A model generated the notes under the pieces. The model was not told where the DNA came from. It saw only the letters and a list, made by a program, of their open reading frames with translations, and did not search any database. Positions 16,889-27,205 of a stretch of 64,000 nt of DNA are shown piece by piece. Source of the DNA: Paenirhizobium naphthalenivorans (GTDB lineage: Bacteria > Pseudomonadota > Alphaproteobacteria > Rhizobiales > Rhizobiaceae). The position numbers and the translations under genes were made by a program. Positions within the stretch are counted from its first letter, which is position 1, and every line of letters starts with the position of its first letter. The stretch is from assembly GCF_007992095.1 (NCBI RefSeq), contig NZ_BJZP01000009.1:62001-126000 (forward strand). The letters are read 5' to 3'.

Positions 16889-19030
16889 TTATTCGGCGGC
16901 TTCGCCGTCATTCTTCTTTTCGGCGACGATTTCCTTTCCGGTCGTCTGGTCGACGGCCTTCATGGAGAGACGAACCTTGCCGCGCTCGTCGAAGCCCATC
17001 AGCTTGACCCAGACCTTGTCGCCTTCCTTGACGACGTCTGAGGTCTTGGCAACGCGCTCGGAAGCGAGCTGCGAGATGTGCACGAGGCCGTCACGCGAGC
17101 CGAAGAAGTTGACGAAGGCGCCGAAATCAGCGGTCTTTACAACCGTGCCCTCGTAGATGACGCCGACTTCCGGCTCGGCGACGATTGAGTGGATCCATTT
17201 GCGGGCCGCTTCGATTTCCTTGCCGGAAGAGGATGCGATTTTGATCGTGCCATCGTCTTCGATATTGATCTTGGCGCCGGTCTTTTCGACGATTTCGCGG
17301 ATGACCTTACCGCCCGAGCCGATGACTTCGCGGATCTTGTCGACCGGGATGTTCATGACTTCGATGCGCGGAGCAAATTCGCCAAGCTGCGAGCGGCCTT
17401 CGGTGATGGCCTTCGACATCTCGCCGAGGATGTGCTTGCGGCCGCCCTGTGCCTGGCTCAGAGCAACCTTCATGATCTCTTCGGTGATACCGGCGATCTT
17501 GATGTCCATCTGCAACGAAGTGATGCCATCCGAGGTGCCGGCAACCTTGAAGTCCATGTCGCCGAGGTGATCTTCGTCGCCCAAGATGTCCGAGAGAACC
17601 GCGAAACGGTCACCTTCTAGGATCAGGCCCATGGCGATACCCGCAACCGGCTTTGCCAGCGGAACGCCTGCATCCATCAGCGCCAGCGAAGTGCCACAGA
17701 CGGTTGCCATAGAGGACGAGCCGTTCGATTCGGTGATCTCCGATACGACGCGCAGCGTGTAAGGGAACTGTTCCGGAGACGGCAGCATCGGACGAATGGC
17801 GCGCCAAGCGAGCTTACCATGGCCGATTTCGCGGCGGCCCGGGGAGCCCATACGGCCCGTTTCACCGACCGAGTAGGGCGGGAAGTTGTAATGCAGCAGG
17901 AAGCGTTCCTTGTACATGCCGGTCAGGCTGTCGACGTACTGCTCGTCTTCGCCGGTACCGAGCGTAGCGACAACGATCGCCTGGGTTTCGCCACGGGTGA
18001 AGAGCGCCGAACCATGCGTACGCGGCAGGAGGCCGACTTCCGAGACGATCGGACGAACGGTTTCCAGGTCGCGGCCGTCGATGCGGCTTTTGGTGTCGAG
18101 GATGTTCCAGCGGACGATCTTAGCCTGCAAGGTTTTGAAGACCGAGCCGATGATTTCGGCCGTATATTTTGCTTCCTCGCCTTCAGGCTGGAAATGCGCC
18201 TTGACCTTGGCCTTCACGGCGTCGACGGCGGCGTAGCGCGCGGCCTTTTCGGTGATCTTGTAGGCGTCGCGCAGTTCAGCCTCAGCCATGGCCAGCATTT
18301 CGGCTTCGAGCGCGGAATAGTCTTCCGGGGTGAAGTCGCGCGGTTCCTTGGCTGCCACTTCTGCAAGCTTGATGATCGCGTCGATCACCGGCTGGAAGCC
18401 CTTGTGGCCGAACATGACGGCACCGAGCATGATCTCTTCGTTCAGTTCCTTGGCTTCGGATTCCACCATGAGAACAGCGTCCTGGGTGCCGGCAACGACG
18501 AGGTCGAGCACCGACTCATCCATCTCGTCGAGATGCGGGTTCAGAACGTATTCGCCATTGATATAGCCGACGCGAGCGCCACCGACTGGGCCCATGAAGG
18601 GAACGCCGGACAGCGTCAGGGCAGCCGAAGCGGCAACCATAGCCAGAACGTCCGGGTCATTCTCAAGGTCGTGCTGAACGACGGTGACGACGACCTGGGT
18701 GTCGTTCTTGTAGCCGTCCGGGAAGAGCGGGCGGATCGGACGGTCGATCAGGCGGGAAACCAGCGTTTCCTTTTCCGAGGGACGACCTTCGCGCTTGAAA
18801 TAGCCACCCGGGATTTTGCCGGCAGCGTAGGTCTTTTCCTGGTAGTTGACGGTGAGCGGGAAGAAGTCCTGGCCCGGCTTCGGCGACTTGGCCGAAACAA
18901 CGGTGGCGAGGACGACGGTCTCTCCGTAGGTGGCCATGACGGCACCGTCAGCCTGACGGGCAATCTTGCCGGTTTCAAGCTTGAGCGGGCGGCCTGCCCA
19001 TTCGATTTCCACGCTATGGATATCAAACAT
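16889..19030 (-). CDS. pnp: Polyribonucleotide nucleotidyltransferase (PNPase)
   Basis: 713 aa. A 3'-to-5' phosphorolytic exoribonuclease and core of the RNA degradosome. Two RNase PH-like domains (residues about 10-230 and 315-550; GEVVLATVV-type strand near 35, [16 protein letters not shown] and [12 protein letters not shown] in the second) flank an all-helical linker. A KH domain ([18 protein letters not shown]) and an S1 domain ([18 protein letters not shown]) follow. It ends in an acidic tail. It is the last gene of the rimP-nusA-infB-rpsO chain, 374 nt after rpsO, with its own leader. The 454-aa antisense frame is a shadow. Confidence 0.97.
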   Translation of the reverse strand: MFDIHSVEIEWAGRPLKLETGKIARQADGAVMATYGETVVLATVVSAKSPKPGQDFFPLTVNYQEKTYAAGKIPGGYFKREGRPSEKETLVSRLIDRPIRPLFPDGYKNDTQVVVTVVQHDLENDPDVLAMVAASAALTLSGVPFMGPVGGARVGYINGEYVLNPHLDEMDESVLDLVVAGTQDAVLMVESEAKELNEEIMLGAVMFGHKGFQPVIDAIIKLAEVAAKEPRDFTPEDYSALEAEMLAMAEAELRDAYKITEKAARYAAVDAVKAKVKAHFQPEGEEAKYTAEIIGSVFKTLQAKIVRWNILDTKSRIDGRDLETVRPIVSEVGLLPRTHGSALFTRGETQAIVVATLGTGEDEQYVDSLTGMYKERFLLHYNFPPYSVGETGRMGSPGRREIGHGKLAWRAIRPMLPSPEQFPYTLRVVSEITESNGSSSMATVCGTSLALMDAGVPLAKPVAGIAMGLILEGDRFAVLSDILGDEDHLGDMDFKVAGTSDGITSLQMDIKIAGITEEIMKVALSQAQGGRKHILGEMSKAITEGRSQLGEFAPRIEVMNIPVDKIREVIGSGGKVIREIVEKTGAKINIEDDGTIKIASSSGKEIEAARKWIHSIVAEPEVGVIYEGTVVKTADFGAFVNFFGSRDGLVHISQLASERVAKTSDVVKEGDKVWVKLMGFDERGKVRLSMKAVDQTTGKEIVAEKKNDGEAAE

Positions 19031-19404
19031 CTATCTTGTCCTTTTCCCACGGTCTGCGGGCCCTTAAGCCGAGGCTCCAAGGGAGCCGTTCGCGACCGCG
19101 GAGATGCTGACGCATCACGGGCAAGACAGCGGGAGGCTTTGAGGGCAGGTGCCTTTGGCGGAGGCGTGGTGTCCTGCGTCTAAGCAAGAGAGATATAGGT
19201 CTCTCAGGCTGGCCGATCTTCATCGGCAAAGCGTCCGGCAATCCTGCCCCATGACAGGTCATCGGTTGGTTTTGGCAGCGCCGGCCCATCCGGTCTGCCA
19301 TGCAGTCGTGGCCATGCAGCAATCCTGCCATTCATGACCATGTGGGACGTCTGTCCCGAAAGAGAGCCGGCGGACCGCCATGATGACGGTCCGCCGGGAG
19401 ATTT
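19031..19404 (-). other. pnp leader / rpsO-pnp intergenic region
   Basis: 374 nt without a supportable gene. It holds the rpsO hairpin at its upstream edge, an extended -10-like CTATAT on minus at 19193-19198 with only a weak -35, and several GC-rich inverted segments. pnp leaders in enterobacteria carry an RNase III site and PNPase autoregulation; a similar role here is inference from position. Confidence 0.4.
19365..19399 (-). terminator. Hairpin after rpsO
   Basis: Perfect 11-bp arms CCGGCGGACCG (19367-19377) and CGGTCCGCCGG (19387-19397). On minus it is followed by CTCTCTTTC rather than a pure U-run, so it may attenuate or protect the 3' end as well as terminate. Confidence 0.6.
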
Positions 19405-19674
19405 TTAGCGGCGAATGCCCAGACGCTCGATGAGCTTGCTGTAGCGGGCTACGTCTTTCTTCTTGACGTAGTCAAGAAGTGAGCGGCGGGTCGAAACCAT
19501 CGTCAGCAGACCACGGCGGGAATGGTTATCCTTTTTGTGGTCTTTGAAGTGCTCGGTGAGGTTGTTGATCCGCTCCGTCAGGATAGCAACCTGGACTTCC
19601 GGCGAACCGGTGTCGCCTTCGACGGTTGCATATTCCTTGATGAGGGCAGCCTTGCGCTCTGCAGTGATCGACAT
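19405..19674 (-). CDS. rpsO: 30S ribosomal protein S15
   Basis: 89 aa, the exact family size. It binds 16S rRNA helices early in 30S assembly and forms a bridge to the large subunit. The canonical start [16 protein letters not shown], the core [35 protein letters not shown] (seen in pieces) and the end LIERLGIRR are intact. The start at 19674 is preceded by an AGGATTTCCG-type site. It sits between truB and pnp in the usual order. Confidence 0.97.
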   Translation of the reverse strand: MSITAERKAALIKEYATVEGDTGSPEVQVAILTERINNLTEHFKDHKKDNHSRRGLLTMVSTRRSLLDYVKKKDVARYSKLIERLGIRR

Positions 19675-19825
19675 CGGAAATCCTTTCTGAATATCAGGAG
19701 AAAAAGTCGCCATATGCCGGGATGCCGTCCAGCAAAGGCCGTGAAAGCAGACGGCAAGCCGCCATGCTGGCGTGCCTATAGCTCATTCCGCGGTGAAATG
19801 AAAGCGTTGATTGTCCAGGCGCCGA

Positions 19826-20758
19826 TCAGGTGAAAACGCGTCGTGGCCGGAATTCTCCCTCGCCAATCTCACCGATCGCGACAAGCTTACCGAAGCAGGT
19901 GACGAATGCGTCGGCTTCCGCGACAGGCGCATTGCGGCCGCGCAGCAGGATCGGGTTGCCCATTCGCAGGCGGTGTGCCTGGTCTTCGGTTATGGCAACA
20001 TGCGGCAGACTGGACAACGCTTCGCCTGTGTCGATCAGGAATGCGTCCAGAGCGGCGAGTCGATCCTGCTTGTCCTCAATCGCCTCGAGCGCCTTGAGTT
20101 CCGCTAACGGTACCATGGTCTCTTCGGCAAAGGGCGCGACGAAGGTGCGCCGGAGCGAAGAAATGTGGCCGTAGCAGCCCAGCTCCCGGCCGAAATCGCG
20201 CGCCAGAGAACGGACGTAGGTGCCTTTGCCGCACTCGACTTCGAACTCGGCGCGATCGGCATCCGGGCAACCGAGCAAGGTCAGCCGGAAGATCTCGACT
20301 TCGCGGGAAGGGATCTCGACGGTTTCACCTTCGCGAGCTAGGTCATAGGCACGCTCGCCGGCGATCTTGATTGCCGAGAATTGTGGGGGGACCTGCGAGA
20401 TGACGCCGGTATAATTCGGTAGCAGTGCGCGGATATCCTCCTCGCCGGGCCGCTGGTCCGAAGCCTGAGTCACCTCGCCTTCGAGGTCGTCGGTAGAGCG
20501 TTCCTCGCCCCAGGTCACTGTGAACTCGTAGATCTTGCGCCCATCCATGACGTAAGGCACCGTCTTGGTGGCGTCGCCGAGCGCAATCGGCAACATGCCG
20601 GAGGCGAGCGGATCGAGTGTGCCGGCATGGCCGGCCTTCTGGGCGTCGAACAGCCATTTGATTTTGGAAACGGCTTCGGTCGAGCCGAAATCCACCGGCT
20701 TGTCGAGGATCAGCCAGCCGGAAATCGGTCGGCCCTTGGGCTTGCGGGGTTTGGACAT
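19826..20758 (-). CDS. truB: tRNA pseudouridine(55) synthase
   Basis: 310 aa. It makes the universal pseudouridine 55 in the T-loop of tRNAs. The catalytic motif is [15 protein letters not shown], with the catalytic Asp in [19 protein letters not shown] precedes it, and the TruB features [12 protein letters not shown] and [15 protein letters not shown] follow. A short C-terminal PUA-like segment is present. It starts 6 nt after the rbfA stop, so the two genes are coupled within the operon. Confidence 0.95.
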   Translation of the reverse strand: MSKPRKPKGRPISGWLILDKPVDFGSTEAVSKIKWLFDAQKAGHAGTLDPLASGMLPIALGDATKTVPYVMDGRKIYEFTVTWGEERSTDDLEGEVTQASDQRPGEEDIRALLPNYTGVISQVPPQFSAIKIAGERAYDLAREGETVEIPSREVEIFRLTLLGCPDADRAEFEVECGKGTYVRSLARDFGRELGCYGHISSLRRTFVAPFAEETMVPLAELKALEAIEDKQDRLAALDAFLIDTGEALSSLPHVAITEDQAHRLRMGNPILLRGRNAPVAEADAFVTCFGKLVAIGEIGEGEFRPRRVFT

Positions 20759-20764
20759 GCGTCT

Positions 20765-21178
20765 CTATTCTTGTTCGTCGTCGCTATCGGTGTGGCCGAG
20801 GTCGCGCTGGACCTCCGGCAAACGCAGGAGCGCGTCGATCTTCTTGTAATTGTCGAAACTGGTATCGTCGCGGAACCTGACCTCGGGCATGTATTTCATC
20901 TGTCTGAGTTGGGGGCCGAGCCGTCCACGGATATATTTGGCATTGTGATTCAGCGCATCGATCACCGATTGATGGTCGGAAACGCCCAGCGGCGTGACAT
21001 ATGCGGTGGCGATCTTGAGGTCCGGTGACATGCGAACCTCAGAGATGGAAATCACGGTCTTTTCGATTACCGGATCACGCACTTCGCCGCGCTGGAGCAC
21101 CTGCGTGATCGCGGCTCTCACCTGTTCGCCGACACGCAGCATGCGTTGCGATGGAGCGGAAGAAGTTGGTCTGGTCAT
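20765..21178 (-). CDS. rbfA: 30S ribosome-binding factor A
   Basis: 137 aa. It binds immature 30S subunits during late 16S maturation, notably in the cold. The KH-like fold shows [40 protein letters not shown] and [20 protein letters not shown] in family order. I start at [12 protein letters not shown] (21178). The acidic tail DSDDEQE overlaps no gene. It lies between infB and truB, the standard position. Confidence 0.95.
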   Translation of the reverse strand: MTRPTSSAPSQRMLRVGEQVRAAITQVLQRGEVRDPVIEKTVISISEVRMSPDLKIATAYVTPLGVSDHQSVIDALNHNAKYIRGRLGPQLRQMKYMPEVRFRDDTSFDNYKKIDALLRLPEVQRDLGHTDSDDEQE

Positions 21179-21251
21179 GTCTTTTCGCCTCAAACGAAGC
21201 GAGCGCCGGATCGTCCGGCGCCCGTATTATTGTCCCGTGCGGGTCGTCGCC

Positions 21252-23903
21252 TTAGAGTGTGCGCGTGATGTGTTCCACGCGGAAGCACTCAATGGTATCG
21301 CCAGCGCGGATGTCTTCGTAGTTCTCGAAGGCCATACCACATTCCTGGCCGACCGGCACTTCGGCGACTTCGTCCTTGAAGCGCTTGAGCGTCTTGAGCT
21401 TGCCTTCGTGGATGACGACGTTGTCGCGCACCAGGCGGACCCCGGCACCACGTTCGACCTTGCCTTCGACGACGCGGCAACCCGCGACCTTCCCGACCTT
21501 CGTGATGTTGAACACCTCGAGGATCTCGGCATTGCCGAGGAAGGTCTCGCGACGTTCCGGCGAGAGAAGCCCCGACATCGCCGCCTTAACGTCATCCACC
21601 AGATCGTAGATGATGTTGTAGTAGCGGATCTCGATGCCGGCGCGCTCGGCCGCCGTGCGGGCCTGGGCGTTGGCACGAACGTTGAAGCCGATGATGGCCG
21701 CATTCGATGCTTCTGCCAGAGTGATGTCCGACTCAGTGATGCCGCCAGCACCCGAATGCACGATGCGAGCACGAACTTCGTCGGTTCCGAGCTTGTCGAG
21801 CGCGCCGGCAATGGCTTCGATCGAGCCTTGCACGTCGCCCTTGATGACCAACGGGAATTCCTTCATTCCGTTGTTCTGAAGCTGGCTCATCATTTGTTCG
21901 AGCGAACCACGCTGACCGGACTGGCGGGCAGCCGCCTTGTCGCGGGCCAGACGCTGACGATATTCGGAAATCTCGCGAGCGCGTGCCTCGTTCTCGACAA
22001 CCGCGAACCTGTCCCCGGCCGCCGGTGTACCGGACAGGCCAAGAACCTCGACTGGCATGGCTGGACCCGCTTCCTTGACGTGCTCGCCCTTGTCGTTGAC
22101 CAGAGCACGAACACGGCCCCACTGATCGCCGGCGACAATGATCTGGCCAGGTTTCAGCGTACCCTTCTGAACGAGAACGGTTGCAACGGCACCACGTCCA
22201 CGGTCAAGCTGGGCCTCGATCACTGTACCTTCAGCCGTCCGCGTCGGGTCGGCCTTGAGGTCGAGAATTTCAGCCTGCAGAAGCACGGCCTCGAGAAGCT
22301 TATCCAGGTTGACCTTGTTCTTGGCCGAAACCTCGACGTCGAGCACTTCGCCGCCCATGGATTCCACGAAGACTTCATGCTGCAGCAACTGCTGGCGCAC
22401 CTTGTCCGGGTTTGCCTCATGCTTGTCGATCTTGTTGATCGCCACGATGATCGGAACACCCGCTGCCTTGGCATGGTTGATCGATTCGATCGTCTGCGGC
22501 ATCACGCTGTCGTCAGCTGCAACCACGAGGATCGCAATGTCGGTCGCCTGGGCGCCACGGGCACGCATCGCGGTAAAGGCGGCGTGGCCGGGGGTGTCGA
22601 TAAAGGTGATCTTATGACCGTTCTGTTCGACCTGATAGGCACCGATATGCTGGGTAATACCCCCGGCTTCCCCGGCGACCACATTGGCTTTGCGGATCGC
22701 ATCAAGCAGCGAGGTCTTGCCGTGGTCTACGTGGCCCATGATGGTGACGACCGGCGGACGCGATACCAGTTCCCCCGCGTCGTCTGCCACGTTGAAGATG
22801 CCTTCTTCGACGTCCGATTCCGAAACGCGCTTGACGGTATGACCGAAGTCTGTGGCGATGATTTCGGCGAGGTCGGCGTCAATGACGTCGCCCGGCTTCA
22901 TCATCTGACCTTCCTTCATCAGGTACTTGATGACGTCAACTGCGCGTTCGGACATGCGCTGCGACAGTTCCTGGATGGTAATGGTCTCCGGCAGGATGAC
23001 CTCGCGCATGACCTTTTCGCGCGTCTCCTGCATCTGGCTGCGGCGGAACTTCTCCTGGCGGCGACGCATCGAAGCGAGCGAACGGCCACGCGAGGCGCCC
23101 TCTTCATCGACATTCGCGGTGGTTACCGTCAGCTTACCGCGGCGGCGTTCTTCTTCAGCCTTCGGGCGCGGCGGTACCTTGGCGGGAGCCGGGATCGCGA
23201 CCTTGCCGCGAGTCGGCGCACCGCGAGGAGCAGCACGCTCTTCCTCCTCGTCGTTGGCCGCTTTGCGACCGCGCACGGCACTCGGCGGCACAGGGGCCGT
23301 CGGAGTGGTAGTCGGGCGAGCTGCGACAGCCGGCTTATCTTCGACGACCGGTGCCTCTTCCTCAGGTTCGGGCTGCGGTTCGGCAGCACGACGGGCCGCC
23401 TCTTCTGCCGCAAGGCGAGCGCGTTCTTCGGCTTCGGCCTGGCGGCGAGCTTCGTCAATGGCGCGCTGCTTGGCTTCCTCGACTTCTCGAGCCTGGGCTT
23501 CGATCAGGGCGCGACGGCGCGCTTCCATTTCGCTAGCCGAAAGGTCATGCAAGACGGCGCCGCGCGGACGTTCCTGGCGAGTGGGCTGTTGCGGTGCCGG
23601 GCGCTGTGGCTGAGTCGTCGGTTGGTGAGTGCGGGTTTGCGGAGCGGGCGCCGCCGGGCGAGCCTGGACAACCGGTGCTGCGGGAGGCTCGGGCGCGCGC
23701 ACAACCACCGGCGCGACCGGCGTTACAATCTTTTCGTCTTCAGGGCGGGTCGTCCGGCGCTTGCGCGTCTCGACCACGACGGCCTTGGTTCGACCTCGAC
23801 CCATATCCTGGCGCACGGTACCCTGGGCCACGCCTGACGGTTTCAGGGTGAGGGTCTTCTTGCCCGGTGCGCTGAGTGTCTTGTCGTCTTTGTTGTCGGT
23901 CAT
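21252..23903 (-). CDS. infB: Translation initiation factor IF-2
   Basis: 883 aa. The GTPase that places initiator tRNA on the ribosome. The start [21 protein letters not shown] is typical of rhizobia. A long Arg/Glu/Ala/Pro-rich, coiled-coil N-terminal region (about 1-300) precedes an IF2N module and the G domain with [12 protein letters not shown] (G1), [12 protein letters not shown] (G2), DTPGHAAF (G3), NKIDK (G4) and a SAKN-type G5 (VSAKNKVN). The beta-barrel and C2 domains complete it. The 947-aa antisense open frame reflects GC codon bias only. Confidence 0.97.
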   Translation of the reverse strand: MTDNKDDKTLSAPGKKTLTLKPSGVAQGTVRQDMGRGRTKAVVVETRKRRTTRPEDEKIVTPVAPVVVRAPEPPAAPVVQARPAAPAPQTRTHQPTTQPQRPAPQQPTRQERPRGAVLHDLSASEMEARRRALIEAQAREVEEAKQRAIDEARRQAEAEERARLAAEEAARRAAEPQPEPEEEAPVVEDKPAVAARPTTTPTAPVPPSAVRGRKAANDEEEERAAPRGAPTRGKVAIPAPAKVPPRPKAEEERRRGKLTVTTANVDEEGASRGRSLASMRRRQEKFRRSQMQETREKVMREVILPETITIQELSQRMSERAVDVIKYLMKEGQMMKPGDVIDADLAEIIATDFGHTVKRVSESDVEEGIFNVADDAGELVSRPPVVTIMGHVDHGKTSLLDAIRKANVVAGEAGGITQHIGAYQVEQNGHKITFIDTPGHAAFTAMRARGAQATDIAILVVAADDSVMPQTIESINHAKAAGVPIIVAINKIDKHEANPDKVRQQLLQHEVFVESMGGEVLDVEVSAKNKVNLDKLLEAVLLQAEILDLKADPTRTAEGTVIEAQLDRGRGAVATVLVQKGTLKPGQIIVAGDQWGRVRALVNDKGEHVKEAGPAMPVEVLGLSGTPAAGDRFAVVENEARAREISEYRQRLARDKAAARQSGQRGSLEQMMSQLQNNGMKEFPLVIKGDVQGSIEAIAGALDKLGTDEVRARIVHSGAGGITESDITLAEASNAAIIGFNVRANAQARTAAERAGIEIRYYNIIYDLVDDVKAAMSGLLSPERRETFLGNAEILEVFNITKVGKVAGCRVVEGKVERGAGVRLVRDNVVIHEGKLKTLKRFKDEVAEVPVGQECGMAFENYEDIRAGDTIECFRVEHITRTL

Positions 23904-24002
23904 TCCGTTCCGTTCCTTGGACAAGGACGGATGCGGCGCATCAGACCTTGTCGTTCAATTCGTACATTCCGATAATGCGTCCGGCTGAAGCCGGTGAACG
24001 CG

Positions 24003-24692
24003 TCATTGCTTCGGCATGTCAACGACATCCTTTTTCTGGGGCAGCCCGCCTGTGCGGTACTGTTCAAGCACGTTTGCGCGTTTCACTACACCTTCACCGG
24101 CCTGCCCTGCAAGCGCGCAAGCATGGATAAACGCATTCTGGCCCATCAGTTCGTCCATTTCCGCCCCGGTAAGCAGGCGGTAGGAGGGGATTTCCGCCTC
24201 TGTCTCCATTCCGAGGTGCCAAGCCTTGCGTGCCTGGTCTATCTTTCTCACGCCGTCGGTTGCCGCTTCCGTCGAGTGGAAGACGGCAATCGCCTGGCCG
24301 CTGCGCACTGCGGCCTCGACCTTCGCCGATCCGGTAACAAACTGGCCCGCCTTGCGGGCCAGATTCATCATCCCGGCAAGCTGCTGTGCGAGCAATCGAT
24401 CGACGGTCTCGCCAAGATTGGGGTCCGCCTTCACATCGCGCTTCAGCGCCCGGGCAAAGAGCTTCTTCGCCACTGCCTTGTCGACGGCCGCCCTGCTGGG
24501 GGAGACCCAGCAGCCCCGACCGGGAAGCGCACGCTTCAGGTCGGGGACGATGGACCCATCCGGCGCGGCCACGAAGCGGATCAGCGTTTCCGGTGAACCG
24601 CTTTCGCGCGTGGCGATGCACATGCGTCCGTTCACTTCGCCCACGTCGAAATCCTCTTCGTCGTGAGCCGTGTCCGGAGCCGGCTCGCTCAT
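24003..24692 (-). CDS. rnpM: YlxR/L7Ae-like RNA-binding protein
   Basis: 229 aa. The N-terminal half is a YlxR (DUF448) domain (MCIATRESGSPETLIRFVAAPDG, RALPGRGCWVSPSR). The C-terminal half is an L7Ae/L30e-like fold (LLAQQLAGMMNLARKAGQFVTGSAKVEAAVRSGQA). This fusion is usual in alphaproteobacteria. Firmicute YlxR (RnpM) modulates RNase P, so an RNA-binding role is likely, though the target here is unproven. Its ATG overlaps the nusA stop by one base (TGATG), so it is translationally coupled. Confidence 0.9.
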   Translation of the reverse strand: MSEPAPDTAHDEEDFDVGEVNGRMCIATRESGSPETLIRFVAAPDGSIVPDLKRALPGRGCWVSPSRAAVDKAVAKKLFARALKRDVKADPNLGETVDRLLAQQLAGMMNLARKAGQFVTGSAKVEAAVRSGQAIAVFHSTEAATDGVRKIDQARKAWHLGMETEAEIPSYRLLTGAEMDELMGQNAFIHACALAGQAGEGVVKRANVLEQYRTGGLPQKKDVVDMPKQ

Positions 24693-26296
24693 CACGCTTC
24701 CTGCTCGCCTTCGACTTCTTCCTCGGCGACCGTCTCGGTTGCCAAGTCTTCCTCGGTGATCCAGCCGGCCGCAAGGCGGGCCTGAACGATCATGTTCTCG
24801 GCTTCTGCGCGCGAAACTTCGAACTTCGAGAACAGACCCTCGAACTTCTTCGTCTCGCCGTCCTTGCGTTCGCTCCAGCCGACCAGGTCGTCGGCGGCGC
24901 AGCCTGCAAAGTCCTCAATCGTCTTGATGCCGTCTTTGCCGAGCGCGACCAACATCTGCGAGGTCAGGCCGTCGATCTGGCGCAGTTCATCGGACACGCC
25001 GAGTTCGCGGCGCTTGGCATCCATTTCGGCCTCGATCTTTTCCAGATATTCGCGAGCGCGGGTCTGGATTTCCTGAGCCGTGTCCTCGTCGAATCCCTCG
25101 ATCGAGGAGATTTCGTCGAGATCGACATAGGCGACCTCCTCGACCTGGGCAAAGCCCTCCGAAGCGAGTACTTGGCCGACCATTTCGTCGACGTCGAGAG
25201 CATCCATGAACAGGTTGGTGCGCTCGTTGAATTCTTTCTGGCGGCGCTCGGATTCCTCGGCTTCCGTCATGATGTCAATGTCCCAACCGGTCAGCTGCGA
25301 GGCGAGGCGCACGTTCTGACCGCGACGACCGATGGCGAGCGAAAGCTGCTCGTCCGGAACGACGACTTCGATGCGTTCCGCATCCTCATCGAGGACGACC
25401 TTGGCGACTTCGGCCGGCTGAAGGGCGTTGACGATGAAGGAGGCGGGGTCGCTCGACCACGGAATGATGTCGATCTTCTCACCCTGAAGCTCGCCAACGA
25501 CGGCCTGGACGCGACTACCGCGCATACCCACACACGCTCCGACCGGATCGATTGAGGAGTCGTTGGAGATGACGGCGATCTTGGCGCGCGAGCCCGGGTC
25601 ACGGGCAACTGACTTGATCTGGATAATGCCGTCGTAGATTTCCGGAACTTCCATGGTGAACAGCTTCACCATGAACTGCGGGTGGGTACGCGACAGGAAG
25701 ATTTGCGGGCCACGCTGCTCGCGGCGCACGTCGTAGACATAGGCGCGGACACGGTCGCCGTAGCGGAAAGCTTCGCGTGGGATCATCTCGTCGCGACGGA
25801 TGATGCCTTCGCCGCGCCCGAGGTCGACGATGACATTGCCGTATTCGACGCGCTTCACGGTGCCGTTGACGATTTCACCGACGCGGTCCTTGAACTCGTC
25901 GAATTGGCGGTCACGTTCGGCTTCGCGCACTTTCTGCACGATGACTTGCTTGGCCGACTGGGCGGCGATACGGCCGAAATCCATCGGCGGCAGCGGGTCG
26001 GCGATGAAATCACCGATCTTGGCTTCGATATTGCGGTCGCGCGCCAGTTCGAGGGCTATCTGGGTCGAATAGTCCTCGACCTTCTCAACGACTTCCAGCA
26101 GGCGCTGCAGCCGGATCTCACCGGTTTTCGAATTGATGTCGGCGCGGATATTGGTTTCGGAGCCGTAGCGCGAGCGAGCGGCCTTCTGGATGGCATCGGC
26201 CATCGCGGCAAGAACGATTTCGCGGTCGATGACCTTCTCACGGGCGACCGCGTCCGCGATCTGCAAGAGCTCGAGCCGGTTAGCACTGACTGCCAT
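24692..26296 (-). CDS. nusA: Transcription termination/antitermination factor NusA
   Basis: 534 aa. It binds RNA polymerase and controls pausing, termination and rRNA antitermination. I start at MAVSANRLELLQIADAV (26296). The order is N-terminal polymerase-binding domain, S1 domain (VNGTVKRVEYGNVIVDLGRGEG), two KH domains (GACVGMRGSRVQAVVGELQGEKIDII; AIGRRGQNVRLASQLTGWDIDI) and acidic C-terminal helix-hairpin-helix repeats. The latter are the two AR-like units of alphaproteobacterial NusA. It is the second gene of the operon, 58 nt after rimP. Confidence 0.96.
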   Translation of the reverse strand: MAVSANRLELLQIADAVAREKVIDREIVLAAMADAIQKAARSRYGSETNIRADINSKTGEIRLQRLLEVVEKVEDYSTQIALELARDRNIEAKIGDFIADPLPPMDFGRIAAQSAKQVIVQKVREAERDRQFDEFKDRVGEIVNGTVKRVEYGNVIVDLGRGEGIIRRDEMIPREAFRYGDRVRAYVYDVRREQRGPQIFLSRTHPQFMVKLFTMEVPEIYDGIIQIKSVARDPGSRAKIAVISNDSSIDPVGACVGMRGSRVQAVVGELQGEKIDIIPWSSDPASFIVNALQPAEVAKVVLDEDAERIEVVVPDEQLSLAIGRRGQNVRLASQLTGWDIDIMTEAEESERRQKEFNERTNLFMDALDVDEMVGQVLASEGFAQVEEVAYVDLDEISSIEGFDEDTAQEIQTRAREYLEKIEAEMDAKRRELGVSDELRQIDGLTSQMLVALGKDGIKTIEDFAGCAADDLVGWSERKDGETKKFEGLFSKFEVSRAEAENMIVQARLAAGWITEEDLATETVAEEEVEGEQEA

Positions 26297-26354
26297 TGTC
26301 TTAAGTCTCCGTCTTCCTGCCGGGGCCATGGCCCTCGAGGCGGTTAGTCAAACG

Positions 26355-26948
26355 TTATGCTTCGCTGTCTTCGTCATTCTGGTTTGCGGCTTCCGCCCGC
26401 GCCAGCTTGTCGGCCCTGAGCGCATCGCGGATGAGGTCGTCCGTCAAAATCAGCTTCGCTTCGCTCAGCGTGTTGAACGGAATCTTGACCCGCGGCTCCT
26501 CACCGTAGGCGACCTGATCGCGTTCCAGCGTGAAGCCATCGGCATCGACTTCGGTGATCTTGCCGCGGAACCGCTTGCGATTGTCGACCAGAATGGAGGT
26601 CTCGCACTTGACGATATGACCCTGCCACCGTTCGAAATCCGATATACGCACCATCGGGCGATCGATGCCCGGCGAAGACACTTCAAGGTGATAGGCCTTG
26701 TCGACGGGATCCTCGACGTCCAGTACCGGAGAGATCGCCATGGACACTTCTTCGCAATCCACGACGGTCATGGTGCCATCGTTCTTCTCGGCCATGACCT
26801 GCAGTGTCAGGCCATTCTGGTTCATCAGCCGGGCCCGAACCAGCTTGTATCCCATCGCGACCAGAACCGGTTCGATGATCTCGGCGATACGCCGATCAAG
26901 GCCCGTTTCTACGATGATACGCACTTCGCCGGCTTGCGGCGTGGGCAT
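26355..26948 (-). CDS. rimP: Ribosome maturation factor RimP
   Basis: 197 aa. Required for 30S assembly. Family motifs are [36 protein letters not shown] (seen in segments), [19 protein letters not shown] and [14 protein letters not shown], followed by the Sm-like C-terminal domain ([16 protein letters not shown]). The start is set at MPTPQAGEV (26948); a TTG 4 codons earlier (reading SDSMPTPQ) is an alternative. It is the first gene of the operon, with a promoter about 110 nt upstream. Confidence 0.93.
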   Translation of the reverse strand: MPTPQAGEVRIIVETGLDRRIAEIIEPVLVAMGYKLVRARLMNQNGLTLQVMAEKNDGTMTVVDCEEVSMAISPVLDVEDPVDKAYHLEVSSPGIDRPMVRISDFERWQGHIVKCETSILVDNRKRFRGKITEVDADGFTLERDQVAYGEEPRVKIPFNTLSEAKLILTDDLIRDALRADKLARAEAANQNDEDSEA

Positions 26949-27051
26949 GCTGTCAGACAATCTAATACTCCCGGATAGGTCCGATCGCCAACAAAAAAGA
27001 GCGGGTCCTCGCGGCCCCACCCTTCATCTGTCGATCAAGAATTTAAAGGCT

Positions 27052-27080
27052 ATATACGCGGGTGCCGGTGGAATTGCAAG
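27052..27080 (-). promoter_or_regulatory. Sigma-70 promoter of the rimP-nusA-infB operon
   Basis: On the minus strand CTTGCA (27075-27080), a 17-nt spacer and GTATAT (27052-27057) fit the rhizobial CTTGAC-N17-CTATAT consensus closely. Transcription would start near 27045, about 95 nt ahead of the rimP start. Confidence 0.6.
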
Positions 27081-27205
27081 CTTTTCACACGCAGCTGCAT
27101 GTTTGTGCTCTCAGGTTGGGTGATGTTAGTTCACCAGAAAGACCATTCCTGCCATTGTATAGTCACTCCCGCCAGAGACGAGACCTAAGATAAGGTGTCC
27201 ACGAC

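Noticed and set aside
17819..19183. 454-aa frame opposite pnp
   Set aside because: Antisense shadow of a clearly identified PNPase; composition is the reverse reading of PNPase codons.
20994..23837. 947-aa frame opposite infB
   Set aside because: Longest frame in the window, but antisense to an intact IF-2 with all G motifs. No domain is recognised in it.
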